Assembly (NCBI GenBank): GCA_025200525.1 | Contig: CM045767.1 | Span: 6,211,437 to 6,275,436, forward strand | Reading direction: 5' to 3' | DNA: 64,000 nucleotides | Source: Camellia lanceoleosa | Taxonomy: Eukaryota > Streptophyta > Magnoliopsida > Ericales > Theaceae | Shown: positions 22,971-35,513 of the stretch, piece by piece | Position numbering within the stretch: position 1 is the stretch's first letter | How the letters are laid out: each line of letters opens with the position of its first letter | Position numbers and translations under genes: made by a program | Notes under the pieces: model-generated | Databases searched by the model: none | Told to the model about the DNA's origin: nothing | The model's input: only the letters and a program-made list of their open reading frames with translations

Positions 22971-24300
22971 AAAATATACGGACAAGTGGCGCTTAATAAA
23001 TAATTATAAAAGTGCGGGCTTAAATTAAAAAAAAAAAATAGATAAATTATACTCGGTACTTCTATATTTTTACTAAAATTTCACTTCAAGTTAAGTTGCA
23101 ATACTATTCTACACATTATCATTTACTAAGTTGTCGGAATTTATTATTTGAAGCATATGTGACATTTTTATTATCTCATTAGCACCCTTACACTTTTATT
23201 AAAATTTCCGTTTGGGGAGTGGCTAAATTAGCCAATTAGTCAAAAAGTTACCTTTTTAGCCAAAAAGCCAACAACCCATACCAAAAAGTCAAAGATTCTC
23301 TTTTCTCTCTACTTTTTGCACAGCTTTTCGTAATTAGCCAAAAAGTCATCCCAAACATACAAGTTTTTTTTATCTACCTTTTTAGCCAATTAGCCAAAAA
23401 GTTACTAAATTAGCCTGTTCCCAAACGAGGCCTTAGTCTTCACACTTTCAACAAAATCTCACTTTTATCTCCTCACTTTTAATTTTTATTAGCTTTTATT
23501 AATAGTAGATAGACGAAAGGGTGCAATTGGAACTTCACTTAGAGTAAGAATTGATTATCATAATTAAAAATAAATGGACCAAAATAAAATTTTGATAAAA
23601 ATATAATAATATTAAGTGTAATTTACTCAATAAATAAAGCGAATTCCATTTTTTAGGGGAGGGTGGTAATAATAAATAAAGCGAATTCTTCAACCACTGC
23701 TTTTCAACCATAGTTGGACTTTGACTTGAGTTTACGTGATAGGCCACTGATATCATATGGGTCTTCATTTCTTCTTCATCAGCCTAGTTCCAACTTTTTA
23801 ACCTGTGATTTTTTTTGCTATTTATTTTTTTATTTTTGGTTTTAATATTTATTTTTTAAAAAATACAAAATTTTCATATTCTACTCAACTGGACTGATAT
23901 TTAAATTTAAAAAATAAAAATTCATTGATGACACAAAAAATATATATATATATATATATAAAGAATTGACTTTTTTTACTTTTTTAATCTTCAGTTAATT
24001 TTTTTAGATTTTTTTTCTTTTTACTTTTTAGATCTTTATATACTAGATAAACTGAAAAAATAAAAAATAAAAAATAACTAAGACAATTTTTTTTATATAT
24101 AAAAAAAAAAAAACCACTAAAGACAAAAAGATGAGAAAAATTCCCAAAAAAAATGTACCAAACAAACTAATATTTTTGGCATTTTAACTTTCTTCTAGGC
24201 TTATTTTTAGGAAAAACAAGTGTAACATCCTCTTCAATTTTTAATAATAGGAGAGGTCCATAATTTTTCTTATTTTTTGGTACTCTAAGATCCCTCACCC
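22971..24300. other. AT-rich intergenic DNA
   Basis: Apart from a MITE at about 23206-23433, this stretch shows only A/T-rich sequence, a TA microsatellite (about 23940-23960) and short duplicated words (AAATAAAGCGAATTC at about 23631 and 23675). No gene is supported on either strand. Confidence 0.5.
23206..23433. mobile_element. MITE (family A, copy 1)
   Basis: Imperfect terminal inverted repeats CGTTTGGGGAGTGG and GTTCCCAAACGAGGCC flank a body rich in TAGCCAAAAAGT. A second copy in the opposite orientation lies at 32752-32976 and shares the core around CTTTTTGCACA...TTTTCGTAA. No target duplication is clear, so the superfamily (hAT or PIF/Harbinger) is open. Confidence 0.65.
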
Positions 24301-24318
24301 ATACCCATATATCACATC

Positions 24319-24355
<37 letters not shown>

Positions 24356-24616
24356 CTCTCATTTCCCTGTCATAGCCTCCTCTCCTGCCTTCCACGCCGC
24401 CGCCTCCTCCACCAGAGTGACTCTCTCTCTGAATTGAGAATGATAACAAAATTGAAGCAAACAACAATGGCTTCTTTAATCTTAGGATTTTCCTCTCTGA
24501 ATTCGATTTGCTCATCCAAATCTCACATCCCTTCTTCTCTTCCTTCAAACTTTCTACTTGGGTCCCTTCATCTTCAAAGCCATAGCAGCTCTGTCAATTA
24601 TATTCAGCAAAGCTAG
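24319..24616 (+). pseudogene. Possible orphan 5' exon with plastid-transit-like peptide
   Basis: A CT-rich leader (24319-24432) is followed by ATG codons at 24440 and 24467. The reading frame runs to TAG at 24614-24616. From the second ATG it gives MASLILGFSSLNS and then a Ser-, Leu- and His-rich stretch without acidic residues, the composition of a chloroplast transit peptide. A CT-rich leader plus such a peptide looks like the first exon of a nuclear gene for a plastid protein. No continuing exon is evident: a large inverted repeat follows at once. It may be a captured or truncated gene end. I do not recognise the protein. Confidence 0.35.
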
Positions 24617-26560
24617 AGTTTCATCTCTTGAAAATCTTTGAAATTTCTTCTCAAAAATTTCTCTAACCCATTTTATTTTTATCATTGAGTCTGTTTATCT
24701 TCAACTTGGTTAATCTTCGTTCATAATTAGGATTTCATCATCACTACCTCACTCTAGTAAATGTTTCTATTATTGAACTTGTTTTTCTCTGTATCTACAG
24801 TTCATTACATTTTACAATATTCTTCAATTAATTAAGGTTTCTATTTCGTAACAATATCCAGATTAATTAGTGCTTCAATTTCATTTTGTATTTTCTTGAA
24901 ACTTATTATGTGATTCTGTCTATAATTTTCTCTTGCATTTGAGTTTTCTCTAATGACCTTAGATTCACTTTACTTTATGTGCTTGCTTAACCTTGTTGAA
25001 GCTAGCAGTTTGTTTGAGATGAATTTCTCTGCAATTTCTTTGCCATTAGTTTGGTTGAGATGAATTTTCTCTGGCATTTCAATTTATATTGCTTGTTTAA
25101 TTTTCACTGGTTAGTTTCCTCTATGTAATGAATTTTCTCTAGAATCTGAATTTTCTCTGACCATAATTATAATCACATTAATTTATGTGCCTTGATTGAT
25201 TTTCTCTGATAGTTGAATTTTCCTTAACTTATCAAATTATATTGTTTGTTTGATTTTCACTGGTTAACTGTCTCATTGTGTGTAATTTTTCCCTTGAAAT
25301 GAATTTTCTCTAGCATTGGATTCACTCTACTCTATGTGCTTGTTTGATCTTGTCGAAGCTAGTAGTTTGGTTCAAATGGATTTTCTTTGCAATTTCTTTT
25401 TCTCTTTGAGCTTGAAACTTTTGGAGTTGGTGTCTTCTTGATGCTAGTTGCCTCTTGGGCTTGGACTTTATGTTTTGTTTGTAGTGTTTCTGGTGTTTTA
25501 CTGCTACCTTTAGATCTTAGCTCATAACTGGCAATGATAGAGACTTCTATTTTGTTTGGGGTGTTTGTGGTGTTTTGTTGCTGTTGCATTTTGATCTCAG
25601 CTCTTAACTGGAAGACTCAACGACTTTCTAGGCTTGGTTTGGGAAGCGAGTTGGCTTTTTAGCCTTTTTGGTTTTTTTTGGATTATTTTAACCTAGGACT
25701 AAAAAGTCTAATTTGCGAAGGGCTTTTAGATTTTTTTTGCTTTTTTGACTTTTTTGTGAGAGAAAGAATGTAATGATTATGGGTTTGATGTAATATTTTG
25801 TCTTATTGGATTAAAAAGCCTATTTTATTTTTTGTGGCTATTTTAGCCAAAAAAGCTCCAAACCCTACTTCCCAAACCTAGCCATCTATTTCTTTTGTGG
25901 AGCTTTAGGTGTTTTGTTACTGCTGCGTTTTGCCATTTTTAGACAATGAAAACATAAAGATGTCAACAGAAAATTCAGCATAAGGACATAAAATTCAATA
26001 TTAAAGATGTTAAATCCCTGACAATTTTTTAAAAAACACAAAAAATTAGAAACACAAGCACACAACTAGACAAAGAAAATCAAGGAAGCCACAAAAAGAA
26101 ATTGGACTCTACTGTGGTCAGAGAAAATATAGATGCCAGAGAAAATTTAGTACAAGGAGACAATAAATCAGTGAAAATCAAACAAGCAACATAAATTTGT
26201 GGGAGTTTAATGTGGGCAGGGAAGATTCAAATACTAGAGAAAATCCAGCAAGGCACAGAGAGAAAGGAAGTTCAATGTGTTCAAAGAAAATTAATCTAAA
26301 TGGGATATCTTAGTGCCAGAGAAAATTCATCTCAAAGGAAAAATTACATATAATGAGATAATTAATCAGTAAAAACCAAACAAGTAACCTAAATTACTAA
26401 CCTAATTGTGATTAAACCAGAGAAATTTAAAAATACAGAGAAAATTTGAAAACACAGAAAAATTGAGCAAACTAGAGAAATTTCAAAATACAGAGAAATT
26501 TTTCTATCTTTTGAAATTTCTCTGTAAAAATTTGAGAAACTCCAACTATTATGAAAATAT
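24617..26560. repeat. Long imperfect inverted repeat (about 2 kb) with internal MITE
   Basis: Words such as GATGAATTTTCTCTGGCAT and GATTTTCACTGGTTA in the left half (24640-25620) return as reverse complements (GCCAGAGAAAATTCATCTC, CAGTGAAAATCAAACAAGC) in the right half (25890-26560). The left arm also has internal near-duplications about 350 bp apart (24960-25030 against 25310-25390). A separate MITE (25631-25884) occupies the centre. Short ORFs are not conserved-looking. It is either a foldback transposon or an inverted duplication. Confidence 0.6.
25631..25884. mobile_element. MITE (family B, copy 1)
   Basis: Terminal inverted repeats GGCTTGGTTTGGGAAG and CTTCCCAAACCTAGCC enclose about 250 bp of T-rich sequence. 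A decayed related copy lacking clear ends lies at about 27205-27365 (shared TGTAACATTTTGTCTTATT and GACTATTTTA words). The element lies in the loop of the larger inverted repeat. Confidence 0.6.
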
Positions 26561-28661
26561 TTCATATCCTTTATGTTATAAAATCTTAATATGAGAGACT
26601 TTAAAAAAAAATCCCTTTATTTTTATCCTACCTATTTGGTGCATCTTGTTGAGTTGTTTATAAATTTTTTAATTTAAATATTTGTGTCAAAATATTTTGG
26701 TATAATTTTTTTTTTATAATTTATAAGACAAAAATAACTTGAATTAATTTTTTTTAAATTATTATTTAAAAACTAGGAGAATGATACTATTATCTCTGTT
26801 TGGTTTCAGTTTTAAGAATTCATTTTTTATAAAATTTTACTTTTTCATTTTTCAAATTTTTTTGTTTTCACTAATTTTTTTTGATATTTTAAGTAATTTT
26901 TTTTTTTAAAAATTTTTAGACATACCTAACATAAATACATTTAAAAAATAAAATATTTGTAAATATTTTTAATTTCGATAAAAAGTTGCACCAAAGTTTT
27001 CGTGTGTAAATCATTAAAAAAAAAAAAAAATTTGTAATAATAATAAGAAGAAGATTAAATGATGGCACGATTGGGCGAGGAAGGAAAGAATTGGATTAAT
27101 TATTACCTCAGTCCCTTTCACATAACCAACTCCACCGTCTTTATACTAAAATGAATTGATTTTTTTAATGCGATGTGAATTGAGTTTTTTGATTTTTTAA
27201 TTTTTTTTTATTTTAATTTAAGATTAAAAGGTCTTGTTTGAGATAAATTTTTTTTAATTTTTGTGAGAAAAAAAATAAAATAATTATGATTTGAATGTAA
27301 CATTTTGTCTTATTAATTTTTTAATCTATTTTATTTTTTTATGACTATTTTAACCAAAAAACTCTAAAAAGTCAATATGCCAATAGAAGGTTAAGACATT
27401 CTTTCATTAACATGCACTCTTGTCTAAATTTCCCAGCTAAGTTTGTCGTAGGAGAGTTTAACTATGTTTGGTTCATAAATTTAAGAGAGATTTGAAAAAA
27501 GTAAATAAATAAATATGCGTGTGTGTGTAACATAAGTAAAATATAGTTATATTTTATGCATCTGTCACTTATCTTTTTTTTTTTTTTTCTTTCTAAATTT
27601 CTTTTCAAATCTATGAACCAAACATAACCTCAAAGAAAGAAATGATAATAATAATAATTTATTGTTTCAGACTTTTGAGTTGGATTTTTTGGAATTAAGT
27701 CATGAAATTGAATTATGTATCCTGTTTAATTCTAAAAATCTCATGTCTAACTATAAAAATGGATTTCCAAAAGAATTCATAATAGATTTGGATTGGAGAT
27801 ACAAAATGTTGGATTGAAGTTACAGTTATTACACTATGTAATTCACATGTAATGATTTCAAACAAACATGAATAATAATCTTTAATGATTGATAATTCTA
27901 AAACTAATAATTTGAACACGTAAGACACTAACATGAAATATTGGCAAGAAAGAAGGGCATTTTCAATAACATAGAGCAAAAAAAACTGTTTGGCAGGGAA
28001 AGTCGAATGATTATGAAAATTTTAAACTCTATTTAGATCATAAATTTAAATAAACATTTAGAAATAGAATTAAAATTTTTTTTTTTAAATGTGAATAAAA
28101 TATAAGGATAAATTATAAATACACTCCCTAAAATTTGTTTAAAATACGAATTGCCCCCTATAGTTTTGAAAATTACCAATACCTCTCTGTCAGAATTTTT
28201 TATTTAATAGAATTAATTGAAAAAATAAAATTTCTAACTATTCACCTATACAATAATAAAATTATTTGAATTATTAATTGAAATAAAATTTTAATATTAT
28301 TAAAAACTGTTAATTATTTTGATGATTTATTAATAAAAAGACCTATTTTTAAAACCGCAGAGAATAATTTATAATTTAAGTAAATCTTAGAGGGTGTGTG
28401 TTGTAATTTACACAAAATATAATAAAAAAAATTCTTTCTTTTTTTAAAATTCTTATTTAAATTTATAATTCAATCAATTAGAACACCAAACTAAGGCAGC
28501 TTCCACTGGTGTCACCCAATCCAATCCAAGGAAAGAAACATGACATTAGTGACTTACTTTACTATTCTATTGTTTAGTGAAGAAGTATGTATATCATGAT
28601 TATATTATATTTATATCTCACTTTCAATCATGAAAATATGCTTAGAAGGTAATAAAACAAA

Positions 28662-28665
<4 letters not shown>

Positions 28666-28713
<48 letters not shown>
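28666..28713 (+). repeat. (GA)n microsatellite
   Basis: About 24 uninterrupted AG units, long enough to be polymorphic. Confidence 0.95.
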
Positions 28714-28714
<1 letters not shown>

Positions 28715-28734
28715 ATGTTATTTGCTCATTTTAC

Positions 28735-28816
28735 AGCTTGTAATATCGTTTGGATATAGATGTAAGCTTGTGTTTAGCTTGTAATATCGTTTGGATATAG
28801 ATGTAAGCTTGTGTTT
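28735..28816 (+). repeat. 41-bp tandem duplication
   Basis: AGCTTGTAATATCGTTTGG... occurs at 28735 and again at 28776; the two 41-base copies are identical. No further copies. Confidence 0.95.
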
Positions 28817-29250
28817 CCTTTTAGGAGCAGTTGGATGTTGGAATGCAAATATTGATCGTCTTTATGGTATTTGGTATTTACATCTTTGAGGATTGCACGT
28901 GCAGATGATTCTATGACCATAACCTTTTAATTTTTTTTTTTAAATAAAAAATACAAAAAAATAAAATAAAATAAAATTTGGTGATATTCCATTATTTGGT
29001 GGCTCAAACAGACTAAAAAAAAAAAAAAAACAAAGTGACCAAAGATGACAACCACGTGACGATAGAGAAATTGTTTGGTGCGAATTAAAAGAATACAGGA
29101 CCACCATGGACTTCAATTCAGGGTACCCTACCCACTAAGGATTTATTACATATATATATATATATATATATGTAGATCCAAAATACCGACCTATTAGGTG
29201 TACATTATTATTAGGGACAATTAAAAAAAAAACGTCAAGTTTGAGTCATT

Positions 29251-31320
29251 TAGGGATGGCAATGGAGGTTAATGGGGTGGATATTAATTCCCCATCCCCA
29301 TTCCCCTATAATAAATTTTCTCCATTCCTCATTCCCCATTCCCCATGGGTACTATCCTCCCCATATCCTAATGGGTTTGGATTTTTCCCAACCCACTTTA
29401 ATTCCTATTTTTATTTTTTATATTTAATGTTAACAATCACTTTTTTTTTTTTTTTAAAGGTTCACAACAAAAGCTAAATATACCTTCAATTTTTTTCTTT
29501 TTTTTAATATATTTAATGTTAACAAATTTTTTTTTTTTTTAAGGTTCACAACAAAAGCTAAATATACCTTCAATCTTTTTTTTTTTCTTTTTTAATCTAT
29601 TTAATGTTAACAACTTTTTTTCTTTCTTTCTTTTTTTTTTTTTTTTAAGGTTCCTGACAAAAGTTAAATATACATTTAATCTTTTTTTCTTTCTTTTTTA
29701 ATATATTTAATGTTAACAAATTTTTTTTTTTTTTTTAGGTATTTTAGAATTTTATGCATATCTAAAATTTTTTTTAGGTATTTTAGAATTTTAACTTTTT
29801 TCTTCGAACAGTTTCGAATTAAATCTTCAGCTCAGAGTTTGAAGCTTTGTTTATTCTATTTAATTTTATTTATATATAATGATTGATTGTTATTTGATTA
29901 TTGATTTACTGAAACCAAATACCCTACCGTTCTTCTAATCCTTTATGGTGAATCAATTAGTTGTTGAAAGATCAGGATTTACAGTCTTGGTGTTAGGCTT
30001 ACTAGGGTATGCCCCTGGACTAGTTGAATTCATAAGAGTAAATTACCCAAAAAATAAAATAAAAAAATTCATGATTAGAGTCTTGGAAGTGAAACAATAA
30101 GTTCAAAAAAGATTTGAAGTCATGGACTCTCATATATGTTTATCTCCATATCATTACATGAGGGTATGTTCAGGTTTCAAGATACTGCTTAAATAAGGTT
30201 TTTTTTAACTTCAGAATTTTGCACATTGGGAAGTGACCCAAATCGTTTATCTAATATATTCACTTATTTTTTTTGAAAATGTTATTTTTAAAATTTTGAA
30301 TTTTGCAAACTTCATCAAATTTTGAATTTTGCAAACTTCATCAAATTTTGAATTTTGCCACTGGAATTCCTTTTTTCTTGAACTTTTGCTAAAATACCTA
30401 AAAAATTCTAGATATGCATAAAATTTGACAAGAATAATGTGACAATGTTAATTAATGTGTATTTGATTTTATTGTTGAGCCAAATAAAATAAAATAAGAT
30501 TGAATATATATTTAACTTTGGTTGTGAATCTTAAAAAAAAAAAAAAAAAGGTTGTGAACCTTAAAAAATAAAAAATAAAAAAATAAAAAAATAAATTAAA
30601 AAAAAGATTGAATGTATATTTAGCTTTGATTGTGAATATTAAAAATTAAAAAAAAAAATAGTTGTGAACCTTAAAAATAAAAATAATTATAAAAAAAGAT
30701 TGGAGGTATATTTAGCTTTGGTTGTAGATCTTAAAAAAAAAAGAAAAAAGAGTATTTTGTGAACCTGAAAAAATAAATAAAAGAAAAAAGATTGAATGTA
30801 TATTTAGTTTTGGTTGTACATCTTAAAAAAGAAAAAAAAGTTTTTTGTGAACCTGAAAAAATAAATAAATAAATAAAAGAAAAAAAATTGAATGTATATT
30901 TTGTTTTGGTTGTGAAACTTAAAATAAAAAAATAAAAAAAAAAGTTTTTTGTGAACTTCAAAAAAAAAATAAATAAATAAAAGAAAAAAGATTGAATGTA
31001 TATTTTGTTTTGGTTGTGAATCTTAAAAAAAAAAAAAAAATTTTTTTTGTGAACTTGAAAAAAAAAATAAATAAATAAAAGAAAAAAAATTGAATATATA
31101 TTTAGTTTTGATTGTAAATCTTAAAAAAAAATTAAAAAAAAATTAAAAAAAAAAAAACATATGGGAAAATTAGTGGGTACCCATTCCCAATCCATCTACT
31201 GTGGATATTTAAAGAATATTACCTACCCTACCCAATGGATAAGAAAAAAGGGAAAAACCCATGTACTTGGGTTGGGTCCCCATGAATACCCACAGGGTAG
31301 GTTATCCATTGCCATCCCTA
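29251..31320. mobile_element. Non-autonomous hAT element, 2.07 kb, foldback type
   Basis: The terminal inverted repeats are perfect for 16 bases (TAGGGATGGCAATGGA at 29251, its complement ending at 31320). A perfect 8-bp duplication GAGTCATT flanks it (29243-29250 and 31321-31328). TA..TA ends and 8-bp duplications are hAT features. Next to the ends are G/C-richer blocks of 'ATTCCCCAT' words. Inside are tandem units of poly-T or poly-A plus GGTTCACAACAAAAG-like words: forward at 29440-29720 and inverted, in more copies, at 30500-31130. The unique centre (about 29760-30480) has no transposase ORF. Long A/T runs make the small ORFs meaningless. Confidence 0.92.
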
Positions 31321-32095
31321 GAGTCATTTAATAAAATATATTATGAATTTTTAATTTTATTAATTTGATTTTAATTTAAATTATTTTTCTATTTTTGTTA
31401 AATAAAATTGATGGAAAAAAAAAATGGTTTAGTCATTCAACTCAATGTATATAAGATGTATATAATATTCTTTTTAATTAACTTTAATGACTAAAATACT
31501 ATTTTTTGATAAATTTTACTTAACGAAAATAAACAAATGGCTTAAATTTGAAACAAATCAAAAGTTTAAAATTTAAATTGACAAAATTAAAAATTTAAAG
31601 TTTATTTTGTTATAAAGATCAAAGTTTAGAGTTTTTTTTTTTTTATAATTTCCCTTATTTTTATTATCATTCAACCTTCTCAACACTGTGTAGAGTTTAT
31701 GAATTTAAGTAAGAATTATTTAGAAAGGAAAAAAAAAATGTAAAATGTGAATAAAATATAATTATATTTTATTTAAATTTTACACATTTTTTTTTTCTTT
31801 TTCTTTTTCTTTCTAAATCTCTCTCTAAATTCATAAAGTAAACACAATTTAAAAATGGAATCAAATTGAACCACACCTGCAAAATAAATCCCCGAATACA
31901 TGTAATTATTCCCAAATAACAAGTACTAGTAACGTTTGAGAAACACCAACGGAAAACGAACTCAAGATATGTGAGAGTTTACAGTTCGCTCCAAAATTCA
32001 ACTCTTAAAGTTGTGTTTTATTTATAAATTCAAGAAAAAATTTAAAAAAGGAAAAGAAAAAAATAAATAGAATGCAAATAAAATATAGGAAAAAT

Positions 32096-32666
32096 TATTT
32101 ATAAGTTCTATTAGGAAGACTTATACTATATATGGTTCTACTAAAAAATTTATGTTCCCATAAGTTATGTGGGAAGTTTGTTAACACATTTACCCTCAAT
32201 ATTAGTTGTTAATATCATAAATAATAATAAAACCATATATAAGAAATTGAATATTACCATATATCATATCTACATAAACGTAACGTGACACCTATGATCT
32301 ATAGCAACATTCAATTTCCTAATTTCCTATATAGGAAATTGAATGTTATCATAGATCATATTTATATGAAACGTAACGTGACACCAACATAAATCAGTAA
32401 TATTTTCACATTCAATTTAAAAAAATAAAAAATCATTAAGTTTGCAAAACGTAACGTGACACGTTACGTTACGTTTATGTAAGTGTCATGTTACGTTAAT
32501 GTAGGTGTCACGTTACGTTACATTTATATAAGTGTCATGTCACGTTACGTTTATGTAGGATCTAGTGGAATACATTCTTATTTAAATAGGACTTGAGACA
32601 CTATAAAAAATTACACAGGACTTAACTTAGCATAAGTGTCTGGAAAAGGACTTATAAATAAGTCTC
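32096..32666. mobile_element. Palindrome-rich MITE-like element
   Basis: Its edges are related inverted sequences: TTATTTATAAGTTCT at the left and AGGACTTATAAATAAGTC at the right. The interior is dominated by AACGTAACGTGACAC and its complement GTGTCACGTTACGTT: forward at about 32278, 32369 and 32446, inverted or alternating through 32462-32555. A 30-bp perfect-looking hairpin centres near 32325 (TTCCTATATAGGAA). No coding capacity and no certain target duplication. Confidence 0.6.
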
Positions 32667-32751
32667 CCTAAAATATAAGTATATTCACACATATTTTTCT
32701 TTTCTTTTTTCAAATCACTATTTAAATTCATGAACTAAACACAGTCTCAGG

Positions 32752-32976
32752 CCTTGTTTGAGAACAGATTTTTTTAATAATTTTTTGACTTTTTAGCTAA
32801 AATGTGATGTAAAAAAAACTAGTATGTTTGGGATGACTTTTTAGCTTTTTACGAAAAGATGTGCAAAAAATAGAGAGAAAAAAGAATCTTTACTTTTTGA
32901 TATGAGTTGTTAGCTTTTTGATTTTTTTAATAACTTTTTGACTATTTAACTAAACCAGTTGCTTCCCAAACGAGGC
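32752..32976. mobile_element. MITE (family A, copy 2)
   Basis: It begins GGCCTTGTTTGAGAACAG and ends CTTCCCAAACGAGGCC, with a T-rich body of GACTTTTTAGCTA words. It is the opposite-orientation relative of 23206-23433. The ends are better kept here than in the other copy. Confidence 0.7.
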
Positions 32977-33573
32977 CAATCATTGAATTATCCATGTAGG
33001 ATTGACCTTAAATATATAATAATTGCATATTTTCTATGACAAGCACCCTCATAAAATAATGTATAATTATGATAATCACATTTTATTCTCAATTATCACT
33101 GAATGTCTCCTTATGCTCAATTTTAAAACTAGACATTTAAAGGTGAAACTAAAGAATAGTTGAGGAGGTAAATTATAATTAATTATTATTTTAATTTTAA
33201 ACTTAAAAAGGAATTCATTAACTATATATATATATTAACCTAACTAATGTATATAAAACAGAACATCATCAGCAGCACTCACTTTCAATGCACATCTTGT
33301 TCAGCATGTTAGAATTGACTGTAGATTAGAAGAAAAGAGAGATCATGATGACAATTCCTCACTAACCACCTTCCTTTTCTTACAAGACTTATAATAGCTA
33401 TCAAACAAAGTTTGTTTGACGAGTAATTATGGCATTAGATCAGCAACAACATTCCATAATTCTATAATTGCCAACTCAACACAACACAACTCATCTTCAA
33501 CTCAAACACAAGCCTACCCCACAATTCCTTCTCTCCTAAATAGGACTTTCTATATTGACAAAGCCTATGCTTT

Positions 33574-34411
33574 AGGATTTCCAAAGAAAATCTTTTTTGG
33601 CGTAGGTGTGCTGCTTCGCAGACTTGTCCAGTTTGTGGAGCGGAAGTGGAATCGATTGAACACCTCCTCTTCCATTGCGAGTGGACTAGAGCCATTTGGT
33701 TTGGGTGTGATCTTGAGTTCCTTTCTAGGCGGGGCGTCATCCACTCATCTAAAGAATGGACTCAATCTATTATTGAGGAAGGTGATAATGCTTCTGACAG
33801 AAAGAGCGTTTGGGGAAAGTTGCTACTGTGGATAGGTGCATTTGGAAAGCTCGAAATGATTGGACCTTCAATCATTCTCAAGTTGATCCAATTCAAGTTA
33901 TCAGACAAGCCTCTTCTTTATGGAGGGAAGCCAGTCTTGTGTTGTCCAAAGATATAGAGGTTGATTTGGCAAGATACTCACCAGAAGGTAACCCCATCCA
34001 GTTCCTAGCCGTCCGAGGTGGGCTCCTCCTCAAAATTCTCTGAAGATTAATTGTGATGCCTCCTTTGATTCTGAGAAGCAGAGGTCTACCCTTGCTGTTA
34101 TTTTGAGGGATTCGAAGGGGAAATTGGTTGATGGCATTGTCTCTTCCGTCCATTCTTCTTCAGTCTCGCATGGAGAAGCTAGTGCAATTCGTTTGGCTTG
34201 TTTGTTCCTTCAAACTCTTGGTCTTTCTAATGCCCAAGGGGAAAGTGATAACAAGTCAGTCATTGGTCTCTGCGTTTCCGAACTGGTTCCCCCTTGGGAG
34301 TGCCGTGCGATCTTTCATGGCATTTGCCATCTCAGCTCTAATTTTTCGGTCTTGTTCTCATGGGCTCCAAGAGAGGTAAAAAGTTGTGCTCACTGGCTTG
34401 CTGCAGCCTAG
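33574..34411 (+). pseudogene. LINE ORF2 tail: RT zinc-binding and RNase H remnants
   Basis: Frame 1 from about 33574 reads WRRCAASQTCPVCGAEVE and then IEHLLFHCEWTRAIWFGC, the Cys/His zinc-binding module found after reverse transcriptase in plant LINEs and related proteins. After a frame change near 33810 comes IWKARNDWTFNH. After another near 34040 comes an RNase H-like domain starting KINCDASFD and ending in a TAG at 34409-34411 after AHWLAAA. Plant L1-type LINEs end with this zf-RVT plus RNase H order. The upstream RT and endonuclease are missing, consistent with 5' truncation on insertion. Two or more frameshifts make it a pseudogene. No clear poly-A tail follows. Confidence 0.8.
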
Positions 34412-35513
34412 TTGAAAAGTATTCGGTTTTTCAACTTAAAAACTAAGCCCTATGTCACAATCAAGTGAGATCGGATTATATAATTTAATTTTCAACATTC
34501 TACTCTACCAAGGACCATAGTTCAATTAAATTAAATAAACTCATATCATTTTTCCTGCTGCATCCATATCAACTTGGGTTTTCCCCTCCACCTAACATCT
34601 CTATTATAATTTACAAATGATCATATCACTTTTCCTCACCATTGTATCGATATGTTTACTTTCAACAAGTGATACTCCTACCATATCACGAATACCCTCA
34701 GCTACCTAAGCTTAAAAATAATAATAAAAAAGCAGCAGCAAAGGGTGGCGCCATCCACGGTTTGGGACATGGTTCCTCAAGTGGAGTAAGTTGCTAAAAA
34801 CACAGAGAGAGATAGAGAGAGAGAAAGAGCCAGACCACCAATATCAACTATACGATGAAGAAAGCAAAATCATACCACCAAACTCAACTAATTAGAACCA
34901 AGGTTTCCCATAGGCAAACCTGGGATTCTAAAACAAACCCCACTTGCCCTGTATTAGGGTAAGAGGATTACTTTTTGACCGATACACTCTAAGGCCCAAG
35001 CAAACGTTTGAGTGGAACATGTTACTTCCAATGTGATCTGACTAGGCCTAGATCCACACACACACACACACACACAAAAAAAAAACCTTTTGTGTGAGGG
35101 AGGAAAAATAAACATGCGCACACTCATTCCACATCTATCAGTTTTGACACCAAAGTTACCACGAGCCTCACAGGGAGTTCTAGCTAATCAGAACCAACTG
35201 CACAAGAGTGAAATTGGCCTAGCTTAAAGAATCAAGAGGCACAAAGGCAGTGCCCTGCCCAAGTGCACAGATTAAGAGACAGAAGTAACAACAGCAAATA
35301 AAGGTAGTAAAGACGAAAGTTACAAAACAACAATATAAAATAAAAGCAATGTATAGATGAATTATAAGTTTTGAAACAAGCAACCAAAAGCTGTCAGCAA
35401 ATTAAATTGATATGCGGTAATAAGGCAGTTCAGGAACTGTTAAAGAACGCAAAACATTACTTGGAAAGGAATTACAGAAAGAAAGAAACATTGAAGCAGA
35501 CCTCCCTCAAGCC
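34412..35513. other. Intergenic region downstream of the proteasome gene
   Basis: This lies between the LINE tail and the stop codon of the minus-strand proteasome gene, so its right end includes that gene's 3' UTR. A (CA)n run is at about 35056-35075 and a GA-rich run at about 34803-34830. No gene is seen. Confidence 0.5.

Larger units (their letters stand above)
26570..29242. other. AT-rich intergenic stretch with simple repeats
   Basis: No gene is supported. It contains a decayed family B MITE (about 27205-27365), A- and T-runs, a GA microsatellite, a 41-bp tandem duplication and a TA microsatellite at about 29150-29171. Confidence 0.5.
31329..33560. other. AT-rich intergenic DNA with two MITEs
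   Basis: No gene is seen. It holds the palindrome-rich element at about 32096-32666 and the MITE at 32752-32976. The rest is A/T-rich with many short direct words. Confidence 0.5.

Noticed and set aside
24312..24548. Minus-strand ORF with poly-Gly and Glu-Arg repeats
   Set aside because: It arises from the CT microsatellite and the GCC-rich leader read on the opposite strand.
30731..30961. Phe-rich minus-strand ORF
   Set aside because: It is a translation of the A/T repeat units of the hAT element.
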